Positions 53,665-63,141 of a stretch of DNA of 64,000 nt are shown here, one piece after another. Within the stretch, counting starts at the first letter, position 1. Every line of letters begins with the position of its first letter. The notes under the pieces were generated by a model, which was not told where the DNA came from, did no database searches, and worked only from the letters and a program-made list of their open reading frames with translations. Source of the DNA: Narthecium ossifragum. Lineage: Eukaryota; Streptophyta; Magnoliopsida; Dioscoreales; Nartheciaceae. The translations under genes were made by a program, and so were the position numbers. The stretch spans positions 9,356,061 to 9,420,060 of the forward strand of contig OY986967.1 of NCBI GenBank assembly GCA_963920575.1, in the 5' to 3' direction.

Positions 53665-54334
53665 GGATCAAATGAAATCGTCCTCACGAGAAACAAATTA
53701 AAGATTTGAACAATGATGTTCATCAAGTCGAGGAAACTGGTCAAGAATGTCCATATATGGACGATGTTTATTTGGCTGAGTTGATACTTGCAAGGCACTT
53801 GCAAGGCTTGAGCGAGAGTTAAAGAGCAAGGAACTAGCTAAGGACGATAAACGTCAATTAAGAAAGTTTTCATTTGACATTTCAAAGCCCGATGAAATTT
53901 TTGATCAACTATTGAAAGATAAACAAATCAAACTAACTGATGGACATGTTATGTCAAACCATGATCAAATTAAGGGTAAAAGATGTTGTAAATGGCATAA
54001 TGCTTGGTCTCATCACACTAATGGTTGTTTGATTTTTCATAATGTCTTGCAGGATGCTATTGATTCTGGCAAGATCAGCTTTCCTGCTCAAGATAATGGT
54101 ACGCGGGTTGACACCGATCCCTTTTCAAAGAAAGTGGAAGCCACGATGGTGTTAACTGATGTGGCAAACTTTAAATTGCCAAAGTTTAAGATTGTGATCG
54201 ATGAGACCCAGGACGATGATCGTCCAGGAGTGTTCATAAGACTTGGCCAGAGTAAGGGTAAAGGGCCTATGATGATAGGACAACACCTATGTCCAAGCTT
54301 TAGTCGTCCAATGGTACCCAGGGTTGGGCAGTAG
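53665..54334 (+). pseudogene. gag: Tat gag C-terminus with nucleocapsid-like motif
   Basis: It encodes KGKRCCKWHNAWSHHTNGC, the C/H motif characteristic of Tat gag, then HNVLQDAIDSGKISF and a segment before RPGVFIRLGQSKGKGP. The first 240 bp have broken frames (YLAELILARHLQG-like pieces). A 140-codon open frame spans 53912-54334 but its first Met is internal. Confidence 0.82.
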
Positions 54335-55450
54335 TTTGATCGGCCACCAAAGTTTTATCGGCCAATTGCTCCAAAAAGCTTTTTACCCCGACCATATGTA
54401 CTAAATAAATGGTACAACTACAACTTTGCCATTCGTCGACAGATGCCTGTTGAGGAGATGACTCAGACTCAATATCGAAGATACCAGAAGAAATATGGCC
54501 AAATGTTGAGGGCTAAACAAGTTCAAGAGAGTAGCCAGAAATAAACCGACAATGTTGTGGAGGAGTTTGAGGAGAACACTGCCGATTCTAAGGCATACAA
54601 AATTTCAAAGAGTAAGTTTTATCATCCAAAGAAGGACGATGATGATGGTAATGAAGGTAATCATATGATTCAGTTTGGTACAATGTCGTCAGTTATCGTC
54701 GACAATTACATCCTTCCAAGCAGACTTGGACAACATTGTCCAGTTAAGAGTGATTCTGATATCCCTGACATGGCTGACGATGGGGAAACGTCAGCTCTGT
54801 TGGTCGAGGAAATATGGAATAAGTGTCAGTTAGTTTGATACCTGACGATGAGTACGAGTATGTTGAGATTGAGGAGAAGATTGATGTCACAGCAAAGGCA
54901 AGACGAAGGGGTACATCTACTGAGCAATTACTGAAGGAGTTATATGAAGCGGGCAGCCCGAATGTGGCACCAGGTGGCTGTCCCAGTGGTAAGTACGATT
55001 ATATGAGAACCTATGGTGATGTGATTGTCAAGCGTTGGGTGAAGAAGACTCAAATTGTCGCCCAGCTAACACCAGCTGTACAAGATCCAATTGTCACAAC
55101 TGGATGGGACGATGCAGAAGAGCCAGTGATAGAAGACACTGAGTAGGTAGAGATACAAGTCTCCATTAAGGTTGAAGAAAAAGCGGCAAGAAGGAATATT
55201 TCATAAAAGAAGCTCATTATGGAACTGTACAAGGCAGGCAACCTGGCTGTGAGTACTCAGGGCGAGCCTAGTGTGAAGTTTGATTACTTAGTCTGCTATG
55301 GAGACCTGGTGGTAAAAATATGGGTTCCAAAAAACGATGTGGCCAAGTATGTTCAACAGGCAGCAGAGCCACCAATTACCCCAGCGGGTTGGGACGAGGG
55401 GGACGCGGATGATCATAACCAGGCAGATCAGCAAGTTTGGGCATCCTAGT
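54335..55450 (+). pseudogene. Tat gag-protease linker with an internally duplicated unknown domain
   Basis: The first part (IRRQMPVEEMTQTQYRRYQK) is a known Tat linker block, followed by an acidic region. Then a segment of about 95 residues occurs twice in tandem. Copy one (about 54850-55130) has LLKELYEAG, KYDYMRTYGDVIVKRWVKK and VTTGWDD. Copy two (about 55146-55430) has LIMELYKAG, KFDYLVCYGDLVVKIWVPK and ITPAGWDE. The two copies are clearly related but diverged. I do not recognise the domain. Stops lie at the end of copy one and near the start of copy two. Confidence 0.7.
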
Positions 55451-55888
55451 TTGGGCAAGAGAATGCGGAGGTCATACAGGTCAAAGCTAAGTTTAAAGGT
55501 AAGGAAATTCAAGGGTTCGTCGGGCCATCAACCAAGTCCCAAAATGATAATCAATGGCTAGAAATGAAGGTTGTGTTTGACAGGCCACCAGAAGCTATGA
55601 CGCGCCATCTTAGACCTTTGCATATCACGACCGAGATAAATGGTATCCCGGTAAATAGAGTTTTGATCGATATGGGAGCAGCAACCAATGCAGTAGAAGC
55701 CTCTTTCTATAATTGTAATTTTGGTCCGTTGTAGTTCATGCAAGTGAATCATTCCATGAGGGTAGTATCTGAGAACTGCGATGTAATGAAGAACTGTGTA
55801 GCGGAGATTTTTGATCCAGCAAGACCACCCACTATGGTCTTTGTTCCAATGTTTGGCCGATCATCGGCCAAAGGGTTTTCACAATGAG
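55451..55888 (+). pseudogene. Tat aspartic protease
   Basis: The active-site region reads PVNRVLIDMGAATNAVEASF. The Asp is present, but the usual S/T/N-G after it is MG. Upstream is RHLRPLHITTEINGIPV, and downstream RVVSENCDVMKNCVAEIF and RPPTMVFVPMFG. A TAG follows NFGPL and another stop ends the frame after GFSQ. Identification as protease rests on position and this motif. Confidence 0.78.
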
Positions 55889-55940
55889 TAAAGAACAAGG
55901 TGTCAATCAAGCCGCTTTAATGGCCTTATAAGCCAAGTTA

Positions 55941-56937
55941 ATGACTTATCAGTTAGAAACGTTCATGGTACAAGAAATGAACGATATTGATTGCTTGAAA
56001 GATTTCCCTCAAGAAGAAGAAGAAGAAGTTCCTTATGGCAAGTGTGGAAACATGCAAGCTCAAGATCCATTGGAGGAAGTCAACATCGGCGATGGAGAGG
56101 AACATCGTCCAACCTTCATCAGCAAGCTTCTCTACCAAGATGTTAGGTATGAACTCATCGCTATCTTACGTTCATATAAAGATTGTTTTGCTTGGGATTA
56201 CAAAGAAATGCCTGGTTTAGTTAGAAATGTTGTTGACCATGAACTTCCTACTCGACCAAATTTTAAGCCATACAAACAAGTGCCACGGCATTTTGCTACA
56301 AATATAATCCCAAAAGTCAAAAAAGAAATTGAACGATTGTTAAATGCTAAATTTGTTAGATTTCAAATATAGTGCCAGTTATAAAGAAAAATGGCAAACT
56401 TAGAGTCTATATTGATTTTAAAAATTTAAACATGGCAACACCAAAGGATGAGTATCCTATGCCATTAGTAGACAATTTTGTCAATTCAACAGTTGGACAT
56501 GAAATTTACTCCTTCATGGACGGTTATTCAGGGTATAATCAAATCTATATCGCTGAGAAGGATGTGCATAAAATAGCTTTGAGATGTCCAAGAGCGATTG
56601 GTAGCTATGAGTGGGTTGTAATGCCCTTTGGATATTGAAAAATGATGGTGCTACTTACCAAAGAGCGATGAATATGATTTTTCATGACATGATCGGCCAG
56701 TTTGTAGAGGTTTATGTTGATGACATTGTGGTTAAATCACCAATTGTGGCCGATCATTTTAATCAAGTAGTTCAAACCTTTGGGCGAATGAGGGAGTACC
56801 GGTTAAAATTAAATCCCTTAAATGTGCATTTGGAGTGTAAGAAGGGAACTTTTTTTGTTTTCTCGTTCATCAACATGGCATTGAGCTCAACCAAAACAAA
56901 GCAAAATCTATTATTGATGCCAAGCCTCCAAGGATGA
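55941..56937 (+). pseudogene. Tat reverse transcriptase
   Basis: It shows CFAWDYKEMPGLVRNVVDHE, the RT lead-in typical of Tat, then VPVIKKNGKLRVYIDFKNLN, DEYPMPLVDNFVN, FMDGYSGYNQIYIAEKD and WVVMPFG. After a frameshift near 56635 come NMIFHDMIGQFVEVYVDDIV with an intact YVDD box, and YRLKLNPLN. The frame also breaks near 56370, with about six residues lost. Three open segments overlap by a few bases. Confidence 0.9.
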
Positions 56938-57560
56938 AAAAAGAACTACAAAAGTTCCTCGGTCAAGTCAACTTTTTAAGGAGATTTATTTCTAACTGTG
57001 TAGGAAAGACTCAAGTGTTATCATCGCTCTGACGATTCAAGAACGAAGACGACTTCGTCTGGGAAGAACAGCATCAACAAGCATTTGAATGCTTGAAGAC
57101 TCACTTAGCAACCACACCAGTTATGGCGTCGCCAAGAGTGGACGATCCCATGAAGCTTTACATCGCTGCAGCAGACCGATCGATAGAAGGTCTCTTGGCT
57201 CAAGATGGCAAAGTTGGTATAGAGAGAGCAGTCTATTATCTATGTAGACAGTTGCTGCCATATGAACAAAAGTACTCGGCCATAGAAAAATTGTGTTTGG
57301 CCTTGTATTTTATGTGTACCAAGTTAAGAGCTTATTTAAAGCTTGTAACTGTTTATCTTGTGTCCAAGTTTAATGGAATGACGTTTTTGTTCTCTCGACC
57401 AATTTTACATCAGCGTATCGGTTATTTGGTTTTAACTTTAGCTGAGTTTGACATTCAAATTGTCTCTCAAAAGGCTGTTAAGGGTCAAGTATTGGCCATT
57501 TTCTTAGCTGATCATCATTGTGCAAACATCCTAAAAGATTTAGAGCGTGAAATTAACATG
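56938..57560 (+). pseudogene. Tat RNase H (retroviral-type)
   Basis: It runs from the RT thumb (QKFLGQVNFLRRFISNC region) into EEQHQQAFECLKTHLATTPV, LYIAAADRSIEGLLAQD, KYSAIEKLCLALYFMCTKLR and HQRIGYLVLTLAEFDIQIVS, ending KAVKGQVLAIFLADH. It would degrade the RNA strand during cDNA synthesis. The frame from 57093 is open into the next domain. Confidence 0.88.
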
Positions 57561-58022
57561 GTATCGCTCACTTCTGGGATGATGTATTTTGATTGTTCTA
57601 AAACAGTTAATGGGGCTAGCCTTGGAATCTCAATTCTATCCCCAATTGGCCGCCAATACAACTTCACCTACACCCTTGAACAATTATGCACAAATAATCA
57701 GGTTGAGTATGAAGCATTAATCATCGGCCTAGAGATAGTGTTAGATTTAGGAGTGACCAATGTAAAAATCAGAGGTGACTCACAATTGGTGATAAACTAT
57801 ATACTTGGTCATTACAAGTGCCAAAGTGATGTACTAAATCTATTTCACCAGATCGCTTTACAATTATTAAATCGATTCGTTGATTTTGAAATAATATTTG
57901 TCCGAAGATTACAGAATGATGAAGCCAATACATTAGCCCAAATAGCATCTGGCTATAAAGTGTTAAAACACTTGGTGGGCATGGCTGATTTTAAATACGA
58001 CATGATTCGTTCTGTTGTAGAG
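57561..58022 (+). pseudogene. Additional archaeal-type RNase H of the Tat element
   Basis: This second RNase H is the hallmark of Tat/Ogre elements. It shows MYFDCSKTVNGASLGI with the first catalytic Asp, NNQVEYEALIIGLEIVLDLG with the catalytic Glu, and IRGDSQLVINYILGHY with the third Asp. The frame is open and continuous with the first RNase H, so both would be on one polypeptide. It ends in TGA at 58023-58025. Confidence 0.9.
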
Positions 58023-58030
58023 TGATCTTC

Positions 58031-59260
58031 TCGATCAATAGAGATCAATGAAATAAGTCAACGACATGATTGGCACACACCAATCAAATCATTTTTGCAA
58101 AATCCATCGCTCAAGACTGATAGAAAAATTCGCCTCAAAGCGATCCATTATTTTCTACAAAATGATGTCTTATATAAACGTCGACCCGATGGAATTTTAT
58201 TAAGATGTCTAAGTCCAGATGAGGCACAACTACTCATGGGCGAGATACATAATGGTGTTTGTGGTGCACACCAATCAGGGATTAAAATGCGCTGGCTAAT
58301 CATACGTGGTGGCTATTATTGGTCGCGCATGGGTGAGGAGTATGCTCAATATGCGAAAGGATGTGAGTTTTGTCAAAGATATGGCCCATTGCATAGAGCA
58401 CCATCCAATAATATGTTGATCATAATTAAACATTATCCATTTAGATGTTGGGCGATCGACATTATAGGGAAAATATATCCCCCATCATTCATGTTGCATA
58501 AGTTTGTTATTGTGGTGACATATTATTTTACAAAATCAGTAGAAGCTATCCAATTGAAAATGGTGTCCAATGATCAAGTCATAAATTTTATCTAGGAACA
58601 TTTCATTTGCATATTTTGTATACCACAAATAATAGTGTCCGATCAATGGACAATGTTTGTAAGTACTAAGGTCAAGAATTTTTTGACCGAGTATAAAATT
58701 AACATAGCTAATTGTACACCATATTATATAAGCCCAATCTAATGGACAAGCTGAAGCGTCCAATAAAACAATCAAGTCGATCATAAGAAAAATGATGGAC
58801 GATAACCCAAGACAATGGCCTGAGGGGTTATTGAGGGAATTATGGGCACATAGGACTACACCTTTCCAATTGGTATATGACCAAAAAGCAGTTTTACCTC
58901 CTGAAATAAATATTCTCTCGCCCAGATTTTTAGAACAAGATGGCTCAACTAATGAAGAGTATCAAGAGGCATTAATGTATAATCTTTTGGAGCTCGATGA
59001 ACAACGAGTGATTGCCTTGGAAAATATTGAAACACAAAAATTGAAAGTGGTTGATATCTATAATAAATGGGTTGTGACTACAAATTTTCTTGAAGACTTA
59101 GTTTGGAAAACGATCTTACCTATAGATCGAAATAACCCTAAATATGGGAAGCTAAATATGGGAAGCGGTCACCCAATTGGGAGGGACCATTTGTGGTCGA
59201 CCAAGTTTTACCAAACGGGTCATATCAACTAAGAAATCTTGAAGGGGGATTGCATCGATC
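58031..59260 (+). pseudogene. Tat integrase
   Basis: The zinc finger is EIHNGVCGAHQSG then CEFCQRYGPLH. The core has WAIDIIGKIYPPS, IIVSDQWTMF (DNGTQF in most) and QSNGQAEASNKTI, with D, D and E visible. The C-terminal module reads LPNGSYQLRNLEGGLHRSM. Stops and frameshifts occur near 58594 and 58740. Downstream lies the antisense gene rather than the 3' LTR. Confidence 0.88.
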
Positions 59261-59407
59261 AATGATAAATGGAATGGTTGATATCTTAAAAATTATTACC
59301 CCTCAATGTAAAGCAAAGAGTATAAAATTAAAAGAAACGTCCAAAGAATGGACGATGACAGTAAATACTATCATAAGTTACAACTTGAAATATCGTCGAT
59401 CATTGTA

Positions 59408-60136
59408 GCAATTGCAAAATTATTTCCTCTTAGAAAGATTTTGAGATATACGAGTGATGTCTTCTCTAATGTCTCTATGACGATGCTTATTCTTCACAAG
59501 AACAACGTTAAGTTCAACGTGACGATCTTTTGAAGAACCAGCTTCCAAGGCAGTATATTCTTCAATGTTTTTTCTGCTCTCATCAGTGTTTCGAGCAATC
59601 TCCCAGACTAAATAATTCCTTTGAGTTTTGAGCTGAACAATCTGAGTCTCCAACACTGTAATTTGGTCTTCAATTTTGGAGATGCTTGATTCTTTCTCAC
59701 CGATGGCATTCAAGCTTGTCGAAAGCTCCTCAATATTTTTGTCGACCATATCACTTAGATGTATTCGCCGCTCTCGGCGTTCCTAAACAAGAACAATCTC
59801 ATTTGTTAGGTCTTTCCTCGTCGCATTCAAACTCTCAATATTCAACTTTAGACATTGGATGGCATCCATTTCCCTGGATGAAAGACCTGACACCTCTTGG
59901 TCGATAGTCAAAAATATAGTTGTCGCTCTTTAAAGGTTTTCATAATCTAACTTTGTGAGATCTTCCTCTGGCGGTTTATCCAAAATAATCATGCAGTCAG
60001 CCAAAGCTCGTCTAATGTCATGGTGTTGACCTTTTTGAGTAATCTCAGGATCAACAACTGTTTTTTTCCCAGATTTTTGAGCGCACCAGGAATCAGAAAG
60101 TGATTGAATCTTGTCGACTAATTGAGCGATGTCAAT
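59408..60136 (-). pseudogene. Antisense PMD gene, last exon: coiled coil
   Basis: On the minus strand, after the intron ending at 60137, one frame runs IDIAQLVDKIQSLSDSWCAQ, a conserved-looking middle, then heptad-rich LSTSLNAIGEKESSISKIED and TVLETQIVQLKTQRNYLVWE. It ends LSKRK. Two in-frame stops (TAA after DYENL, TAG after IVLV) both look like C-to-T changes at Gln codons. The rest is one frame, which supports a once-functional coding exon. It is opposite in sense to the Tat gag-pol. Confidence 0.68.
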
Positions 60137-60201
60137 CTAAAAAAAAGAGCATTCATGATCGACGAAACGACCATATATATTAAGTCTAAAATGACATGTA
60201 C
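60137..60201 (-). other. Candidate intron of the antisense gene (65 bp)
   Basis: The donor is GAG followed by GTACATG and the acceptor is TTTTTTTTTAG followed by ATTGAC. The body is U-rich on the minus strand. Removing it joins SSSVSNE to IDIAQLVDK in frame. Confidence 0.65.
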
Positions 60202-60639
60202 CTCATTTGAAACTGAACTAGATGGGCCTGCCCTTTGAGGAGTTCTGAGCGATGTCGGCGTCAGGGTAGTAGATGGAACCACCAGAGTGCTCTCGACCAT
60301 CGTCACTTGTGGAATTATGAGCTTTGGAATAGGCGGATTGATAGATGTTTTCGTTGTTGAGATACTGGGGGGCACGATAATGTTTGGCTTAGCACAGCTG
60401 GCCGATGGCTCTGGGAAAAACGATGTCTTAACCGCAGGATGAGAGGTTGATGCAGTGGGAGAAGCTGTTGCATATGATGATCTAAGGTCCCGTAAAAGGC
60501 TATACAGACCATAAACAAGCATCTCTCCAGTAGAGGACAAACCTGATTTTGAAGGGGCAGAGTTCAAGGACTCAAAAAGGTCGTCATTGTCCCTTTCTTC
60601 TTGCTCTGTTGGTTGAGGGATAAGCATATCCTTCTTGAC

Positions 60640-60747
60640 CTATAAGATAGATATGAGAAAAGGTCGATGAAAAAGATAATGAAGGAAAAAATGATTAATT
60701 AATTTGTGACTGAGACGTTTTATTCTCTTTTTTGTGCATGTCGTCAC
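60640..60747 (-). other. Candidate intron of the antisense gene (108 bp)
   Basis: Minus-strand donor GAAGAA followed by GTGACG, acceptor TCTTATAG followed by GTCAAG. Splicing joins TNQEE to VKKDMLIPQ in frame. The donor choice is less certain than for the other two introns. Confidence 0.5.
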
Positions 60748-60898
60748 TTCTTCTTGATTAGTGACAACAAGAAGGTTTTCTTCAACTTCCTTCACAACAA
60801 CAACATTGCCCAAAATTGATGGGTTTGGTGTATCATGCGTTGGAGAGCCATAATAACTGGAGGAAGTAGAGGAACCAGATTCCATCTCTGTTGTCATT

Positions 60899-60973
60899 CT
60901 AAAAAGAGAAGAAGGAAATGAAGTTAAGTAAAGGAGATGGAAAAGCACAAGTAGAATGAATTGAAAGGCTCAC
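60899..60973 (-). other. Candidate intron of the antisense gene (75 bp)
   Basis: Minus-strand donor TACAA followed by GTGAGCC, acceptor CTCTTTTTAG followed by AATGAC, U-rich in between. Splicing restores the Lys codon split across the junction and joins SAPIYK to MTTEMESG. Without splicing the frame ends at a TGA that overlaps the donor. Confidence 0.68.
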
Positions 60974-61312
60974 TTGTAAATAGGTGCAGACTGGCCACTT
61001 GGCCTACTTTCTAGAGACTCTACATCTTCTCCCATCACTGAGGATGAGTGAGTTTGTTTCTCAGGTTCCTCGCCCAATGGTGATATTCTATATTCACCAG
61101 TCGTCACCTTCTGTTTTTTCCGAGACAGAGTCTCGTCAGTATGCTTATCACGTCTGTTTTTGGATGATGACGTACCCTCACCTTCAAAACATAGTGAAAA
61201 GAAAAGAAGAGATGAAAGGTTACCTTTTCGTTTCTTTTTCTCTGGCCTATCATCCATATCGAACTGTTAAGTCCCATCTTTTTTACGTCCCAACTTCTTA
61301 GGATGGACAAAC

Positions 61313-62915
61313 TTATCGAAGACAGCATCCTGGTCTAGAGAAAATGTGTTCTTTGAACTCAGAGTCCCAAATCTCGATGATAGCATACCCCACGTCGGCC
61401 ACTGGTTCAAATTTTACAAGTTTGAACCGTTTGCAAAGAGCCATATCTCTCTTTTCTATAGTCAATACTCGATCGATGTTATGAAAAACACATCGACAGT
61501 TGGCAACTATGTTGAAGTTCAAATAGGGAGGTACTGGCAGGGATTGCTTCAAACCAAATTGGTGGGCGACAAAAGTTGGAGCATAAACCTCAACTTCACA
61601 TTTGTTATTGGCCTTACCCCACGCCATGTCAAAGTGTAAATTGCAGCCAACAAGAAAATGAGCCTACGCTAATCTTTGATTTTCATTGTCCAAACTGGTC
61701 GGTAGGTCAAGTAGTGGACGGATAGAGGAAGGATGGGAGTCAGGATTAATAGGGCGATAAGAAGAGAAGTCAGATAAAAAATAAAAATAATCAAAAGTTT
61801 GTTTGAAAGATTTAGGGATGGGCTGATGAAGAAGATGGAGACAAATGAAGTCCAGGAAAGTAGGCTCTAAGCAATAACTGCACAATCGAGAGAGGGCCAA
61901 AACCAGTAACGTTACCACCATCTCTCAATTGTTTAAGAGTCAGATAGATGCCTCTATATATGGCCGATAAAATGAAGGTAGAAAAAGACAAAACTTGTCT
62001 TCCAGAGGCAATTTCTTGATCAAGCTTAATATAGCCCCTAATAGCTTTCTTGGCAGGAAGACAGAGAACGAATTTAAACAACCAATAATATATAAATGCT
62101 AATCGTTCTCGAGCGTTTGGTGGGTCATTGGTCTCTTCTAGCTTGGCATAAGTGTTAATAAAAACACCTTAATTTTTATCGGTCTCAAAAACTGTATCAC
62201 GTTGAGGAAGTTCCATATTGGCCGATATAAGTTTACCAAGTGGGGAGAGACCAGTCAAAAGAGTGATATCTAAGAGGGTAATAGAGAGGGTGCCAAAAGG
62301 AAAAACAAAATTATTATACTTCGTCGATCAAAAAAGGAACGACGAGAAAAACAAGTTGGGTTCTTGAGCAGCATTCCTAGTGCTCAAATCCAAGAAATGC
62401 AATATACCCGTATTAGAAAAGATTTTCTTAGTTTTAGAATGGTTGATTATTCTAGTATGTCATTCAATGAACTTGTCATCGGTCAAAAGCCATGGGGTAG
62501 TAGGGTTTCTGGAGGAAAGAGTAGATAAGTTGAGTGATTTGGAAAAAGGCAACTCGCCAGAAAGAGGAAAAGAATTAACAATAGCCATGTTCTCAGTAGA
62601 AAAGAAAGGAAGATGTTTAGGGACGAAACAAGGGCCAAGAATGAATAACTTGGAAATTGAAACGCCATCTTTGACAAGATACGTCCCTCTGATTTCGTCT
62701 GATCGTAGCAGCCAGTTGAAATCCGCATAAGCTTTGCTTACATCCTTATGGACGACCTCGTGTGCTTTGATTTTGCGAACCATGCCAGAAAATAGGATGC
62801 TTATGGATGAGGAGGAAAAGAGCAATCGCACACCGCAACAGTAGATAGGCCAAGAGAAAATTGGGGGCAAAACCCTAATGGCAAAAGGAAGGAGAGGCCA
62901 AAAGAGTTCTTTCAC
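61313..62915 (-). pseudogene. Antisense gene with plant mobile domain (PMD), N-terminal part
   Basis: On the minus strand it reads WLLRSDEIRGTYLVKDG and NLSTLSSRNPTTPWL, then the core PMD block YNNFVFPFGTLSITLLDITL and TGLSPLGKL. Further on come NARERLAFIYYWLFKFVLCL, YRGIYLTLKQLRDGG and FGPLSIVQLLLRAYFP, then VEVYAPTFVAHQFGLKQSLP, the Y-P-VA-QFG-Q-P signature near the end of PMD proteins. PMD proteins (MAIN/MAIL1 relatives) are plant nuclear proteins, and related genes are known inside transposons. Defects are TGA at two Trp codons, TAA at a likely Gln codon, a TAG near 61667 and frameshifts near 61850 and 61330. It lies between Tat integrase and the polypurine tract, opposite to gag-pol. Confidence 0.75.
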
Positions 62916-63129
62916 GCCAAAGAACTATGTCTAAAAGGGTAGTGTTCCCAGATGGCGTACGATGAATTAAATGCGGGATTAAAAGAGATATGGAAAGAGA
63001 ATGAAAATTAGATGGTGATTCGATTTCCAAGAGAATTATCATGATTAGTTTTAGTTGATAACAAGAAAGCTGTCAAATCGTGTCAGATGCGGTCATCTCA
63101 TCATAAATGCAATCTCCTCGATCACCGCA

Positions 63130-63141
63130 TGGGGGGAAAAA
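63130..63141 (+). promoter_or_regulatory. Polypurine tract of the Tat element
   Basis: TGGGGGGAAAAA immediately precedes the 3' LTR start TGTAAGCC. It would prime plus-strand DNA synthesis. Confidence 0.85.

Larger units (their letters stand above)
60202..61312 (-). pseudogene. Antisense PMD gene, middle: basic patch and Ser/Thr/Pro-rich region
   Basis: From high to low coordinates the minus strand encodes FDKFVHPKKLGRKKDGT, MDDRPEKKKRKG (a likely nuclear signal) and KNRRDKHTDETLSRKKQKVT. After a 75-bp candidate intron it encodes MTTEMESGSSTSSSYYGSP, and after a 108-bp candidate intron VKKDMLIPQPTEQEERDNDD and a long S/T/P-rich tract. The pieces join in frame across the introns. A frameshift lies near 61330. 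Such a basic, then disordered, middle fits a nuclear protein. Confidence 0.62.

Noticed and set aside
59408..62915. A host single-copy PMD gene unrelated to the retrotransposon
   Set aside because: It is bounded by Tat integrase on one side and the Tat polypurine tract and 3' LTR on the other, with no other repeat boundary seen. An ancient capture is more likely than a chance neighbour, although conservation in other Tat copies still has to be shown.
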